A stretch of 64,000 nucleotides of DNA, taken from the NCBI GenBank assembly GCA_944387885.1, contig CALXGR010000002.1:1-64000 (forward strand). Direction: 5' to 3'. The position numbers and the translations under genes were made by a program. Position 1 is the stretch's first letter; each line of letters starts with the position of its first letter. Positions 1-9,591 of the stretch are shown here, one piece after another. Below the pieces are notes generated by a model that worked only from the letters and a program-made list of their open reading frames with translations, made no database searches and had not been told where the DNA came from. The stretch comes from an uncultured Clostridia bacterium. GTDB lineage: Bacteria > Bacillota > Clostridia > Oscillospirales > Ruminococcaceae.

Positions 1-1660
1 CAATGTCGGGGCGGATGACCTCCACTCCCATCTCCTTCTCAAAGGCACGAAGGACTGCTTCGTTGTAGAAGGTGCCGCCCTGGACCACAATGTTCCGGCC
101 CAGCTCCTCGGGGCTGGAAGCACGGATGACCTTGTACAGGGCGTTTTTCACCACGCTGATGGAGAGGCCGGCGGAGATGTTCTCAATGGAAGCGCCGTCC
201 TTCTGGGCCTGCTTGACGCTGCTGTTCATGAAAACGGTGCAGCGGCTGCCCAGGTCCACCGGGCTGTCTGCAAACAGGCCCAGTGCGGCAAATTCTTTCA
301 CATCGTAGCCCAAAGCCTGGGCAAAGGTCTGCAAAAAGCTGCCGCAGCCGGAGGAGCAGGCTTCGTTGAGGAAGATGTTGCTGATGGCCCCATCCTCAAT
401 TTTGAAGCACTTCATGTCCTGGCCGCCGATGTCGATGATGAAATCCACATTGGGCATGAAATACCGGGCGGCGGTAAAGTGGGCAACGGTCTCCACCAGA
501 CTGTAGTCACAGTGGAAGGCATTCTTGACCAGCTCTTCCCCGTAGCCGGTGGTGGTGACACTGGCGATCTGCAGGCCGGGATGGGCCTCCATGATCTGGA
601 GCAGCACTTCCCGCAGCAGCTTGAGGGGGCTGCCCAGGTTAGGCTGATAGCTGGTGAACAGAATGTTCCGGTCCTGGTCGATGCAGACTACCTTCAAGGT
701 GGTGCTGCCGCTGTCAATGCCAATGTGGACAGGGCCGCAGTCTGCGGAGAAGGGGACACAGGGTACGCTGGCTTTCAAATGCCGGGCATGGAAAGCCTCA
801 TACTCCTCCTTGTTGGCAAAGAGGGGCGGCTGACTGGCATAGGTGGCAGTGGCCCGGTACTGGTCCAGCCGCTGGGCAACCTCCTCCAGATCCTGTTCCT
901 GGTCGCTGTAAAAAGCGGCGCCCATGGCAACAAAGAGAAGGCTGTTCTCGGGGCAGCGGCCTTCCAGGTGAAGCGCCTGGTCAAAGCTCTGGCGCAGTAC
1001 ACTGCTGAAGGTCAGGGGACCGCCCAGATAAAGAACCTTTCCCTTGATGGGCCGGCCCTGGGCAAGGCCGGCAATGGTTTGGTTGACCACTGCCTTGTAA
1101 ATGCTGGCGGCAATGTCTCCGGGCAGTGCTCCCTGATTGATAAGGGGCTGAATGTCGCTTTTGGCAAACACGCCGCACCGGCTGGCAATGGTATAGGTTT
1201 TGGCAGCCTTGGAAGCTGCCTCGTTCATTTCATCGGCCTCCATCTTCAAGAGGGTGGCCATCTGATCAATAAAGGCTCCGGTGCCGCCGGCGCAGCTGCC
1301 GTTCATCCGCACTTCGGTGCCGTTTGTAAGAAAGAGGATCTTGGCATCCTCACCGCCCAGTTCGATGACACAGTCGGTGTCCGGCTCCAGCCGGTTGACA
1401 GCCACCCGGGTGGCAAACACTTCCTGTACAAAGGGAACCTGGCAGCTGTTAGCCAATCCCATCCCGGCGCTGCCGGAAATGGCCAGAGAAGCCTTTCCAC
1501 CGGGAACCTTATCGCGGGCCAAGGAGCGCAGCAACTCCTGGGCACTTTCCAAAATATGGCTGTAGTGCCGCTGGTAACTGGAATGCACCAGCCGGTCCTT
1601 CTCGTCCAGAACCACACACTTGATAGTGGTGGAACCGATATCCAGACCTACTTTCATCAT
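1..1660 (-). CDS. 2-hydroxyacyl-CoA dehydratase activase, large multi-domain form (partial, runs off left edge)
   Basis: ATP-dependent activator of the BcrAD/HgdC class, which hydrolyses ATP to push an electron from an internal [4Fe-4S] cluster to a 2-hydroxyacyl-CoA dehydratase or related CoA reductase. About 553 codons are visible. Two ASKHA ATPase units lie in tandem: the first starts at once with [11 protein letters not shown], the second at about residue 310 with [12 protein letters not shown]. Each is followed by glycine-rich phosphate loops ([14 protein letters not shown]) and a cysteine motif of cluster-ligand type ([22 protein letters not shown]). Proteins with two fused activase units usually continue into dehydratase-like domains and total about 1,400 residues, so most of the C-terminus is probably outside the window. 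Start: ATG at 1660 behind GGAGGAAGG; a second ATG follows immediately. The dehydratase partner is not visible, so the substrate is unknown. Confidence 0.9.
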   Translation of the reverse strand, partial: MMKVGLDIGSTTIKCVVLDEKDRLVHSSYQRHYSHILESAQELLRSLARDKVPGGKASLAISGSAGMGLANSCQVPFVQEVFATRVAVNRLEPDTDCVIELGGEDAKILFLTNGTEVRMNGSCAGGTGAFIDQMATLLKMEADEMNEAASKAAKTYTIASRCGVFAKSDIQPLINQGALPGDIAASIYKAVVNQTIAGLAQGRPIKGKVLYLGGPLTFSSVLRQSFDQALHLEGRCPENSLLFVAMGAAFYSDQEQDLEEVAQRLDQYRATATYASQPPLFANKEEYEAFHARHLKASVPCVPFSADCGPVHIGIDSGSTTLKVVCIDQDRNILFTSYQPNLGSPLKLLREVLLQIMEAHPGLQIASVTTTGYGEELVKNAFHCDYSLVETVAHFTAARYFMPNVDFIIDIGGQDMKCFKIEDGAISNIFLNEACSSGCGSFLQTFAQALGYDVKEFAALGLFADSPVDLGSRCTVFMNSSVKQAQKDGASIENISAGLSISVVKNALYKVIRASSPEELGRNIVVQGGTFYNEAVLRAFEKEMGVEVIRPDI

Positions 1661-1713
1661 AGTTTCCTTCCTCCAATGTAAAAGGGCCTTTGCCAAAAAA
1701 CGACAAATTCACC

Positions 1714-1751
1714 TCCTATACATTATATAGGAAGGGTAAAGGAAAAATCAA
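1714..1751 (-). promoter_or_regulatory. Promoter of the activase gene with overlapping palindrome
   Basis: On the minus strand, -35 TTGATT (1751-1746) is 18 bases from -10 TATAAT (1727-1722). The -10 lies inside the palindrome CCTATACATTATATAGG (1714-1730, 6-base arms, 5-base centre), which is well placed to be a repressor operator. Confidence 0.65.
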
Positions 1752-1800
1752 TGAGCGCACTCCACGAAAAAATAGGAACAATTGTAAAAAAATTATGAAG

Positions 1801-1832
1801 AAAAGCGCTATTCCAGGGGGAATAGCGCTTTT
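1801..1832 (-). terminator. Intrinsic terminator of the LuxR-type gene
   Basis: A perfect 14-base inverted repeat (AAAAGCGCTATTCC and its complement) is followed, reading on the minus strand, by a T-rich run. It sits 15 bases after the LuxR stop and upstream of the activase promoter, so the two minus-strand genes are probably separate units. Confidence 0.85.
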
Positions 1833-1846
1833 GATGGAAAATTTTT

Positions 1847-4258
1847 TCAACTGTGAAGAAGCTGGTCCAAAGCTTGGGGAAGCTCCCGGCGGGAATGTAT
1901 GTCCAGCTTGGAAAAGATATTTTTCAGGGTGCTTTTGATGGTGTTTTCGCTGATATCCAGCTTCTGACTGATCTCCCGATTGTACATGCCCTGGGCGGCC
2001 AGGGTGGCAATTTCCACCTCTCTGGGGGTGAGCCCGGCGGAGTTCTGGCTGGCCAGACGGACGGGAATCTCCATGGTGGAGCCAAACTGGTCTCCCAGCT
2101 GGGGGATCTGTTCCCGGCAGGGTTCCCAGTCGGGCTGGACCCGGGCAAGGATCTCCTCCAACCGGTTGTACAGCTCCACAAAGGGCATGACCAGGCCGTC
2201 GGGACGGGCCAGGCGGATGGCTTCCTGTAAGTAATATTCCGCCCGGCGAGGGTGGTTCAGCCCCTGGCTGGCCATGGCCAGCGCCAGGTGACCGTACAGC
2301 CGGACCGGCAGAGTGTTGGAGGAACGGACCAGTTCCCGCTCCAGGCTGAGGACCTGAGTATGTTTACCCAACCGACAGAGGATAAGGGCCTGACAGGCCA
2401 GGGCCAGGGGCTTGAGGGGAGCGGAAAGCCGGACCTGGTCCCACTCTCCCTGACGAATCCAGGCAGGCGGCTGCCCCGGGTGCTGGCTGGAAGCCCAGAA
2501 CCAGCCTTCCAGAATGTCCAGCCCTGCAAGGCAGGGACCCCGGCGGCCATCCAATTCTTCCAATCGGCTCCGGGCCTGGTCCAGAAGATTTTTCAGCTTT
2601 TCCACCTTTCCGTTGGCGAAAAGAATGCGGGCTTCCAGAGCGGTGGCCCCCAGCAAAAGGTGGGGGAGCCGGGTACCCTGGGCCTGACGGCGGAGGCGGT
2701 GAGCCAGAATCTGGGATTCCTCCAGGTCACCGGAGAAATAAAGCAATTCTCCCCGGGCCAGGTCTCCCAGTCCGGTGAGGGGAAGGGGAGCGCTGGGATA
2801 TTTGGATTCCCCTTTTTGGAACAGCTCTGCGGTCTGGGCAAGCCCCTCTCCTTTGCCCCAGATGCTCAAAAGACTGGGAGAACCGTACAGGCCGCCGGCA
2901 TATTCCAGAGGAACCGAGCAGCCTCCCGGCAGGGAAGTGGTCACCCGCTCCAGCTGGGAGAAAAAAAGGGCAGGCTGACAGGACAGACAGCCCTCGGTCA
3001 ACACAAAGGTGGCATCCAGCCCGGCGGCCAGTTCCGGGTCAGAGACTTTCTGGCGGGCCTCCTGGTAAAGCTGGCGGCACTGGGCGGCAGGCCCATCAAT
3101 GCCATAGGCTGAAAAGAGCCAGAGAAAATGAAGAAGAGCGGCGGGATGCTCCGTCAGTTCGGGTACCTGACAGCAGGTCAGCCAATCCCGAGCGGCCCAG
3201 GGGTCCAGCGCCGCTGCCTGAGAACGGGTCAGACAGTCCATACTGTGGAGAAGAGCCTGAGACTGACCGCCCCGGGCAAAGCAGGCCAGAGCCTGCCCGG
3301 CCTTGCCCTGACTTTCATACCACTGACCGTGCCGGAGATAGATCTCTCCCTGGTCCCGGCGGCCTTTGAGCTGGCTGGTGAGAAGAGCGGCCAGAAGGGG
3401 ATAGAACCGGTATTCGCCCTCTTCCAGGTCATGCTGGAGGAAGAAGCCTTGGTCCACAAGCCGTTCCAGCGGGGGAGCTGCATCCCCTTCCTGCCAGAGG
3501 AACCGGGCCTGTTCCAGGGTAAAGCCGTCCCCGCAGGGGGCCAGCAGGTAGACAAACCGGCCCAGAGGGGCTTCCAGCTGGTCCACCTGGGTCATAAGGA
3601 ACCGGGGAAGAGCTGCGCTGAGACGAAGCTGCCCGGTCCGGACAAAGTCGGTGAGCATGAGGAAAACGGCCATCATCCAGCCCTGGGTGGCGGCGTAGAG
3701 GGTGTGGGCCTGGGCAGTGGATACCCGGACCTGACAGCTGCGGCAGAAGGGGATGATTTCCTTTTCATCCAGGAGAAGGTCCCGGTCCTGAATCAGCAGG
3801 ACCTGCCCTTTGCAGACCGGCTCGCTGTCCTCACTGAAAACCCGGTGGCGGGAGCAGATCATGATTTTCAGCCGCTCGGGAAGGGCCAGCGCCAGTTCCA
3901 GGAGCCGCTGGCTCAGCTGGGGGGACTGGGCCTTCTGGTAATCATCGATCAGGACCAGCACCGGACCTTTCCGGCAGATGGCCCCGGCCAGGATGGGCAT
4001 GGGAGATTCCGGGTCAATGCCGGGGGCCAGCTGGCTGCAAAAACGAATCCAGAAGGTGTCCGGGTTATATGTATCCAGGTTCATCCGGAAGGCCTGTCCT
4101 TTGAAATGCCGGGCCAGATACCCGGCGGCTACGGTTTTTCCACAGCCCACCGGAGCCCAGAGCAGGATCATGGGATAGTCCGGCAGCTGGGCGGCCAGGA
4201 CTTTCAGCCGGGGAGTGATATAAGGTTTTCTGGGGCGGGGCTGCTGATTATTTTCCAT
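1847..4258 (-). CDS. MalT-type large ATP-binding LuxR-family transcriptional regulator
   Basis: 803 residues, typical size for the LAL/MalT class of signal-dependent activators. N-terminal P-loop APVGCGKT (residues 35-42), Walker-B-like LVLIDDYQ (about 96-103), a long helical middle of TPR-like repeats, and a C-terminal LuxR helix-turn-helix beginning LTPREVEIATLAAQG and containing ISENTIKSTLKNIFSKLDI. In this family an inducer binds the TPR region, ATP drives oligomerisation and the HTH binds DNA. Start: ATG behind GGAGGCAGTAACGG. It is divergent from the fucose-isomerase-like/BMP-importer operon, so that operon is a reasonable but unproven target; the downstream activase gene is another. 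Confidence 0.9.
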   Translation of the reverse strand: MENNQQPRPRKPYITPRLKVLAAQLPDYPMILLWAPVGCGKTVAAGYLARHFKGQAFRMNLDTYNPDTFWIRFCSQLAPGIDPESPMPILAGAICRKGPVLVLIDDYQKAQSPQLSQRLLELALALPERLKIMICSRHRVFSEDSEPVCKGQVLLIQDRDLLLDEKEIIPFCRSCQVRVSTAQAHTLYAATQGWMMAVFLMLTDFVRTGQLRLSAALPRFLMTQVDQLEAPLGRFVYLLAPCGDGFTLEQARFLWQEGDAAPPLERLVDQGFFLQHDLEEGEYRFYPLLAALLTSQLKGRRDQGEIYLRHGQWYESQGKAGQALACFARGGQSQALLHSMDCLTRSQAAALDPWAARDWLTCCQVPELTEHPAALLHFLWLFSAYGIDGPAAQCRQLYQEARQKVSDPELAAGLDATFVLTEGCLSCQPALFFSQLERVTTSLPGGCSVPLEYAGGLYGSPSLLSIWGKGEGLAQTAELFQKGESKYPSAPLPLTGLGDLARGELLYFSGDLEESQILAHRLRRQAQGTRLPHLLLGATALEARILFANGKVEKLKNLLDQARSRLEELDGRRGPCLAGLDILEGWFWASSQHPGQPPAWIRQGEWDQVRLSAPLKPLALACQALILCRLGKHTQVLSLERELVRSSNTLPVRLYGHLALAMASQGLNHPRRAEYYLQEAIRLARPDGLVMPFVELYNRLEEILARVQPDWEPCREQIPQLGDQFGSTMEIPVRLASQNSAGLTPREVEIATLAAQGMYNREISQKLDISENTIKSTLKNIFSKLDIHSRRELPQALDQLLHS

Positions 4259-4311
4259 CCGTTACTGCCTCCAAGGGAGTTTGGGAATGTAAACTTCCGT
4301 GAGTTTCATTC

Positions 4312-4333
4312 TCTTTTTATGGTAACAAGTATA
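4312..4333 (-). promoter_or_regulatory. Extended -10 promoter of the LuxR-type gene
   Basis: On the minus strand TGATATACT gives an extended -10 (TATACT at 4333-4328). No good -35 is visible, as expected for a weak or activator-dependent promoter. Confidence 0.5.
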
Positions 4334-4495
4334 TCATAACCGGAGCCAAAAAGCACCCGTTATTTGGCGAAGAGGGAGGGGAAAGGACTGGAAATAAGTC
4401 TTACTTATATTTTTGGGCTGTTTTTCCCGGAACCCGAATAAAAAGACATTTTGTCCAGTTTGTATGGTAATGAGGGGAAAGTTGTCTCTTTTTCA

Positions 4496-4524
4496 TTGAA
4501 AAGGTCAAAAAAACATGATATACT
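4496..4524 (+). promoter_or_regulatory. Strong sigma-A promoter of the fucI-like/ABC operon
   Basis: TTGAAA (4496-4501), 17-base spacer, TATACT (4519-4524), with TGA directly before the -10 (extended -10). Transcription should begin near 4531. Confidence 0.8.
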
Positions 4525-4545
4525 TCACTTAGTATCACCAGAAGT

Positions 4546-4582
4546 GGGGATTGTGAAACCACATCCCCGGGACGACCGTCCC
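4546..4582 (+). other. Two small hairpins in the 5' leader
   Basis: GGGGAT (4546-4551) pairs with ATCCCC (4563-4568), directly followed by GGGAC (4569-4573) pairing with GTCCC (4578-4582). They lie between the transcription start and the ribosome-binding site of the gene at 4611. There is no T-run, so this is not a terminator; it does not match a riboswitch I can name. Confidence 0.45.
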
Positions 4583-4610
4583 AATACGAGTAAAGAGAGG
4601 TAACCGAACT

Positions 4611-5801
4611 ATGACTGGGAATATCTATTACATCCAGAGCCCCAACCTGAACAGTGAGGAGATTCGTCAGGCCAACATGAGTCTGCTGAAACAGCTGTCC
4701 GAGCAGGCAGGCGTGGAATTGAAGGTAGGCGAGCTGGAGGATCTTCAGCCCGACGGCTTCAATATGGTATTCGTAGGCGGCGGCGGATGCGAGAACGAGT
4801 TCAAGATCCGCTGCACTCAGATGCCCCAGCCCATTATTCTGCTCACCTGTGGAAACAATAACTCCCTGGCCGCTTCCATGGAGATCCTTTCCTACCTGCG
4901 CCAGCGTGACATCCCCTCCGAGATCATTCACGGCAGCATGGAGGACATGGCACAGCGGATCCAGACCCTGAGCCGGGTATTTGCCGCTAAGCAGAAGGTC
5001 AAGCATCTCCGCCTGGGCCGCCTGGGCCGTCCCAGCGACTGGCTTATCTCCAGCGACGTGGATGCCGTTCAGAGCGAGCTGACCAACGGAATCCAGATCC
5101 TGGACATCCCCATGCTGGAACTGATGGAGGAAATCAAAAAGCATACCTATGAGCCCAACCAGTACACTCAGATGGTGCTGGATGCCGCCTTCAGCCGGAA
5201 GGATGTGGACCTGGCTCTGGATATTTACGGCGGCATGAAGCGTATCTGCCAGAAGTACAAGCTGGACGGAATCACCGTCCGGTGCTTTGACCTGCTCCAG
5301 CCGGTCAAGAATACCGGGTGTGTGGCCCTGGCTATTCTGAATGCAGAAGGAATCTATGCCGGCTGTGAGGGCGATACCCCTGCCCTTATCTCCATGGCAG
5401 TGCTGGGCGAACTGACCGGCCAGCCCGTGTTTATGTGCAACCCCAGCCGGATCGAAAGCCGGAAGGGCGAGATCGTTCTGGCCCACTGCACCCTGCCTCT
5501 GAATATGCCCACCAGCTTCCAGCTTATGACCCATTACGAGTCCGGCCTGGGCGTCGCCTTCCGTGGCGTTATCCCCACCGGAGACGTGACCGTCTTCAAG
5601 TGCAGCGGCCTGCTGGACCGTTACTTTGCATCCAAGGGCCAGCTGATTGAGAATCTGGACGAGGCCACCCTCTGCCGCACCCAGATCCGTATCAAGATGG
5701 ATGGGCTGGACTACTTCACCACCCGCTCCATCGGCAACCATCATTGCGTCATCTGCGGAGATTACGTGGACCTGGTAGACGAGTTCTTCAAGTACCTGTG
5801 A
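4611..5801 (+). CDS. L-fucose/arabinose-isomerase-like protein
   Basis: 396 residues. The C-terminal half resembles the C-terminal domain of the L-fucose isomerase family (COG2407-like): conserved blocks around GITVRCFDLL, GCEGDTPALISMAVL and a final segment with TTRSIGNHHCVICGDYVDL, like the GNHH end of that family. That family converts aldoses to ketoses with a metal; I could not confirm the full metal-binding triad, so catalysis is not certain. Start: ATG behind AGAGAGGTAACCG, 80 bases after the predicted transcription start. It is first in an operon with a BMP-type ABC importer (40-base gap to the ATPase), so it may act on the imported nucleoside or sugar moiety. Function is inferred from family likeness and context. 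Confidence 0.6.
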   Translation: MTGNIYYIQSPNLNSEEIRQANMSLLKQLSEQAGVELKVGELEDLQPDGFNMVFVGGGGCENEFKIRCTQMPQPIILLTCGNNNSLAASMEILSYLRQRDIPSEIIHGSMEDMAQRIQTLSRVFAAKQKVKHLRLGRLGRPSDWLISSDVDAVQSELTNGIQILDIPMLELMEEIKKHTYEPNQYTQMVLDAAFSRKDVDLALDIYGGMKRICQKYKLDGITVRCFDLLQPVKNTGCVALAILNAEGIYAGCEGDTPALISMAVLGELTGQPVFMCNPSRIESRKGEIVLAHCTLPLNMPTSFQLMTHYESGLGVAFRGVIPTGDVTVFKCSGLLDRYFASKGQLIENLDEATLCRTQIRIKMDGLDYFTTRSIGNHHCVICGDYVDLVDEFFKYL

Positions 5802-5840
5802 TCTGGCGCAACCATACAGAAACTAAGAGGAGGGATCTCT

Positions 5841-7379
5841 TTGGCAAACGATCATATCGACATGAATGTCAAGGTCGTGGAAATGCGGGATATCGTCAAA
5901 AAGTTCGGAGACTTTGTGGCCAATGACGGTATCAATCTCACCGTCCATAAAGGTGAGATCCACGCCATCCTGGGCGAGAACGGCGCAGGAAAAAGTACCT
6001 TGATGAATCAGCTCTACGGCATGTTTCCGCCTACCAGCGGACAGATTCTGGTCCATGGCAAGCCGGTGGTGCTGGATAACCCCCAGAAGGCCATCAAAGC
6101 CGGGATCGGAATGGTCCACCAGCACTTCATGCTGGTGCCCCCCTTCACCGTCACTGAGAATATTGTCCTGGGAATGGAGCCGGTCAAGGGCGTAAAGCTG
6201 GATATGGTCAAAGCCAGACAGGATGTCAAGGAGATCAGTGAAAAGTACGGCCTTTCCATCGACCCGGATGCCAAAATCGAGGATATCAGCGTGGGCATGC
6301 AGCAGCGTGTGGAGATTCTCAAGGCTCTTTACCGGGGCGCCGAAACTCTGATTTTGGACGAACCCACCGCCAGCCTGACTCCTCAGGAGATCAATGAGCT
6401 GATCCACATTATGCACAGCCTCACCGAGGACGGGAAGTCCATCATCCTGATTACCCATAAGCTGAAGGAAATCAAGGCTTCCGCCGATTACTGCACCATC
6501 ATCCGGCTGGGCAAGTATATCGACACGGTCAAGGTTTCGGATGTGACCGAGAATGACCTGGCCAGCCTGATGGTGGGCCGGAAGGTGACCTTTACGGTGG
6601 ACAAGCCCCCCATGAAAGCAGGGGAGCTGGTCCTGGACGTAAAGGACCTTCACGGTGTGGACTACCGTGGGGTGGAAATTCTCAAGGGACTTTCCATTCA
6701 GGTCCGCAAGGGTGAGATCCTGGGCATTGCGGGTATCGACGGCAACGGTCAGACCGAGATGGTGGAGATCATCACCGGCCTGCGGAAAGCCACGGGAGGC
6801 CAGGTGCTGGTCAACGGGGTGGATGTGGTGAACAAACCTCCCCGGTTCGGCTTTGAGCATGGAGTGTCCAGTATCCCGGCCGACCGGCAGAAGCATGGCC
6901 TGGTTCTGGACTTCTCGGTGGCGGAGAATATGATCCTCCAGAACTACGCCCAGGAGCCCTTCTCCAAGAAGGGAATCCTGGACCAGAAGGCCATTGGGAA
7001 GTATACCCAGGAAGCCATGGAAAAGTACGATATCCGGCCCCGGGATGCAGTGCGGAAAGCGGCCCGGACCCTGTCCGGCGGCAACCAGCAAAAGGTGATT
7101 ATTGCCCGGGAAGTGAACAATGACAAGGACCTGCTCATTGCAGTCAACCCCACCCGGGGCCTGGACGTGGGCGCCATTGAATATGTTCACAAGTATATTA
7201 TTGAACAGAGAAACAAGGGGAAGGCAGTTCTCCTGGTCAGCTTTGAGCTGGACGAGATCATGTCCCTGTCCGACCGGATCGACGTTATTTTTGACGGAAG
7301 GATCAGCGGCAGCATGGCCGGAGACCAGGCGGATGAAGAGACCCTGGGAATGATGATGGCAGGAGGAAAAGCAGAATGA
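5841..7379 (+). CDS. ABC importer ATPase, nucleoside/BMP type (two fused ATPase domains)
   Basis: 512 residues with two nucleotide-binding domains, as in RbsA/YufO-type ATPases. Domain 1 has Walker A GENGAGKST (about residues 45-53) and Walker B LILDEPTAS; its signature is degenerate (ISVGMQQR). Domain 2 has a degenerate Walker A (GIDGNGQTE) and the signature LSGGNQQK. This asymmetry is normal for the family. It powers import of simple sugars or nucleosides with the two permeases downstream. Start: TTG at 5841, spaced correctly from AGGAGGG; the first residues are MANDHIDM. The stop overlaps the next ATG by 4 bases (ATGA), indicating translational coupling. Confidence 0.93.
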   Translation: MANDHIDMNVKVVEMRDIVKKFGDFVANDGINLTVHKGEIHAILGENGAGKSTLMNQLYGMFPPTSGQILVHGKPVVLDNPQKAIKAGIGMVHQHFMLVPPFTVTENIVLGMEPVKGVKLDMVKARQDVKEISEKYGLSIDPDAKIEDISVGMQQRVEILKALYRGAETLILDEPTASLTPQEINELIHIMHSLTEDGKSIILITHKLKEIKASADYCTIIRLGKYIDTVKVSDVTENDLASLMVGRKVTFTVDKPPMKAGELVLDVKDLHGVDYRGVEILKGLSIQVRKGEILGIAGIDGNGQTEMVEIITGLRKATGGQVLVNGVDVVNKPPRFGFEHGVSSIPADRQKHGLVLDFSVAENMILQNYAQEPFSKKGILDQKAIGKYTQEAMEKYDIRPRDAVRKAARTLSGGNQQKVIIAREVNNDKDLLIAVNPTRGLDVGAIEYVHKYIIEQRNKGKAVLLVSFELDEIMSLSDRIDVIFDGRISGSMAGDQADEETLGMMMAGGKAE

Positions 7380-8443
7380 GCAAACTTGAAAAGATACTGC
7401 AAAGCGCTTTTTTCCGGACCCTGCTGTCCATTCTGATTGGTTTTGCGGTAGGAGCCATCTTCCTTCTGGCGGTAAACATCAGCCCGGTGGAAGCCTACGA
7501 AAAACTCTTTACCAGCATTTTCTCCAGCCCCAAAAGCCTTTCCTACTGCGTGGTTTACGCTACGCCCTTGATTATTCTGGGCCTTTCGGTGGCCTTCTCC
7601 TTCCGGACCGGCGTCTTCAACATCGGTGCTGAAGGTCAGTTTGTAGTGGGCAGCATGGCCGCCTGTGTGGTGGGTATTCTGGTTCCCGCACCCCCTGTGA
7701 TTCTCCCTATCCTCTGCATTGCAGCGGCTGCCATTGCCGGTGCCCTGTGGGGCGTTATTGTGGGTTTCCTCAAGGTAAAATGGGGAATCAACGAAGTGCT
7801 TTCCATGATTATGTTCAACTGGATCGCCTTCTACCTCTCCAACTATATTGCCGATATTCCCCTCATTAAGAGCGACGGAAACGCCGAAGCCACCAAGAAC
7901 GTACAGGAAGCGGCCATGATTCTGCTGCCCAAGAGCTGGATCGAGGGGCTGGGCCTCTGCAACAGTGCCAGCTGGGGCATCTTCATTGCAGCGGCCCTGG
8001 CTGTGATGGTCTATATCATCATTGAGAAGACCTCTCTGGGCTACCGTCTCAAGGCGGTGGGCTTCAACCGGGATGCCGCAGAGTACGGCGGCATCAACGC
8101 CAACCGCTCCATTATGACGGCTCTGGCCATCTCCGGCGCCATGAGCGGCATTGCCGGTGCTACCAACCTGCTGGGAATCGGCCAGCGTATCGCCATCTTC
8201 TCTGCTCAGGAATCCTACGGCTTCCAGGGAATCATTGCAGCCCTGATCGGCGCCAACAATCCTCTGGGCGTTTTTGTGGGCGGCCTGTTCTACGGAGCCA
8301 TCAAGTACGGCGGCAGCCGCCTCAACCTGATTGGCGCTCCTTCGGAAGTGGTCAATGTAATCATGGGTACCGTGATTTTCTTCATCGCCGTAAGCCATGT
8401 GTTTAAGTTCCGGCTGAAAAAGGAAAAGGGAGGGAAGAAGTAA
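7376..8443 (+). CDS. ABC importer permease, nucleoside/BMP type (YufP-like)
   Basis: 355-residue polytopic membrane protein of the BPD_transp_2 family. Hydrophobic segments alternate with short loops; family-typical stretches include FNIGAEGQFVVG and GINEVLSMIMFNWIA. Overlaps the ATPase stop by 4 bases and the following permease start by 1 base (TAATG), so the three are coupled. With the next gene it forms the heterodimeric channel of the importer. Confidence 0.92.
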   Translation: MSKLEKILQSAFFRTLLSILIGFAVGAIFLLAVNISPVEAYEKLFTSIFSSPKSLSYCVVYATPLIILGLSVAFSFRTGVFNIGAEGQFVVGSMAACVVGILVPAPPVILPILCIAAAAIAGALWGVIVGFLKVKWGINEVLSMIMFNWIAFYLSNYIADIPLIKSDGNAEATKNVQEAAMILLPKSWIEGLGLCNSASWGIFIAAALAVMVYIIIEKTSLGYRLKAVGFNRDAAEYGGINANRSIMTALAISGAMSGIAGATNLLGIGQRIAIFSAQESYGFQGIIAALIGANNPLGVFVGGLFYGAIKYGGSRLNLIGAPSEVVNVIMGTVIFFIAVSHVFKFRLKKEKGGKK

Positions 8444-9390
8444 TGGATAATGTTATCAATACAGTAGGCATTATTATTTATGCCACACTTCTTTACACCC
8501 CTCCGCTTCTTTTTGCGGCCATGGGCAGCTGCTTCTCGGAAGTTTCCGGTGTGGTAAACATCGGTATTGAAGGCATGATGACCATCGGTGCATTTACCGG
8601 CGCTACAGTGGCCCACTTTACCGGGAATCCCTGGCTGGGATTCATCTGCGGCGGACTGGCCGGAATGGCCTTCGGTCTGCTCCATGGGGTGGCTACGGTG
8701 CAGTTCGGCGCTGACCAGACTATTTCCGGCACTGCCATCAACTTCCTGGCTCCCGGTGTAGCCATCGTTACTGCCAAGGCCATCTTTAACTCCTCGGATA
8801 CCATCCCTCTGGAGCCCACCAGCAAGATCCCCACACTGTTTTCTGATGTGTTCACCTCAGGCACTGCGTGGAGCAATTTCATGAAGAATATCTTCTCCAC
8901 CTATGCTTCCACCTACCTGGTGTTTGTGGTGCTGATTCTGGTTTGGTTTGTGTTCTACAAGACCCGCTTCGGTCTTCGGATGCGGGCCTGCGGTGAGCAT
9001 CCTCTGGCCTGCCAGAGCCTGGGCATTGATGTACAGCGCACCCGTATGATTTGTGTCTGCATCAGCGGATTCATGGCCGGTCTGGGCGGAGCCTGCATGA
9101 CCATGGCTACCACCAACCAGTTCCGTCCCACCTCCATTGTGGGCCAGGGCTTCATCGCCATTGCAGCCGTTATCTTCGGCAAGTTCCGTCCTCAGGGCGC
9201 CATGCTGGGCTGCCTGCTCTTCGGTATGTGCTCCGGTCTGCGGGTGGTCATCGGCACCAGCAGCCTGAACATTTCTGCACAGCTCATTTCCATGATTCCC
9301 TACGTGGTCACGGTGATCGTTCTGATCCTCTTTGTAGGAAAATCTCATGTGCCTGCGGCCAACGGAAAACCCTTTGTAAAAGCAAAATAG
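8443..9390 (+). CDS. ABC importer permease, nucleoside/BMP type (YufQ-like)
   Basis: 315-residue second permease of the same importer, shorter than the first as usual for this pair. Contains VVNIGIEGMMTIGAFTGA, equivalent to the NIGAEGQ block of the partner, and many hydrophobic segments. The gene ends the ATPase-permease-permease unit; a terminator follows, and the binding lipoprotein has its own promoter, giving a way to make more binding protein than transporter. Confidence 0.92.
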   Translation: MDNVINTVGIIIYATLLYTPPLLFAAMGSCFSEVSGVVNIGIEGMMTIGAFTGATVAHFTGNPWLGFICGGLAGMAFGLLHGVATVQFGADQTISGTAINFLAPGVAIVTAKAIFNSSDTIPLEPTSKIPTLFSDVFTSGTAWSNFMKNIFSTYASTYLVFVVLILVWFVFYKTRFGLRMRACGEHPLACQSLGIDVQRTRMICVCISGFMAGLGGACMTMATTNQFRPTSIVGQGFIAIAAVIFGKFRPQGAMLGCLLFGMCSGLRVVIGTSSLNISAQLISMIPYVVTVIVLILFVGKSHVPAANGKPFVKAK

Positions 9391-9403
9391 TATTACTTTT
9401 TGG

Positions 9404-9434
9404 CGCTCCGTCAGTTTGCCGGGGCGCTTTTTTA
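9404..9434 (+). terminator. Intrinsic terminator after the permease genes
   Basis: GCGCTCCG pairs with CGGGGCGC (one G-U pair) across a short loop, followed by TTTTTTATT. Confidence 0.7.
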
Positions 9435-9502
9435 TTCCGGCTATTTAAAGGTAAGGTAAACTTCTTTTAATAAATTTGTAATTTGTGTGAAAGGGTTTTG
9501 GG

Positions 9503-9531
9503 TTGAAAAAAGTCGGCTAACCTGTTACACT
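9503..9531 (+). promoter_or_regulatory. Sigma-A promoter of the BMP lipoprotein gene
   Basis: TTGAAA (9503-9508), 17-base spacer, TACACT (9526-9531) with TGT directly before it. Same architecture as the promoter at 4496. Confidence 0.8.
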
Positions 9532-9591
9532 AGAAACAGAGTCAGGGCCATTCTGTCCCTGTCCAAACAAATACATAAGGAGATAAATAAC

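Noticed and set aside
479-1681. Long plus-strand open frame opposite the activase gene
   Set aside because: Antisense shadow created by GC-rich codons; no ribosome site, composition unlike protein, and the minus strand encodes clear ASKHA motifs.
2252-4339. Long plus-strand open frames opposite the LuxR-type gene
   Set aside because: Antisense shadows; the minus strand has Walker A and LuxR HTH motifs.
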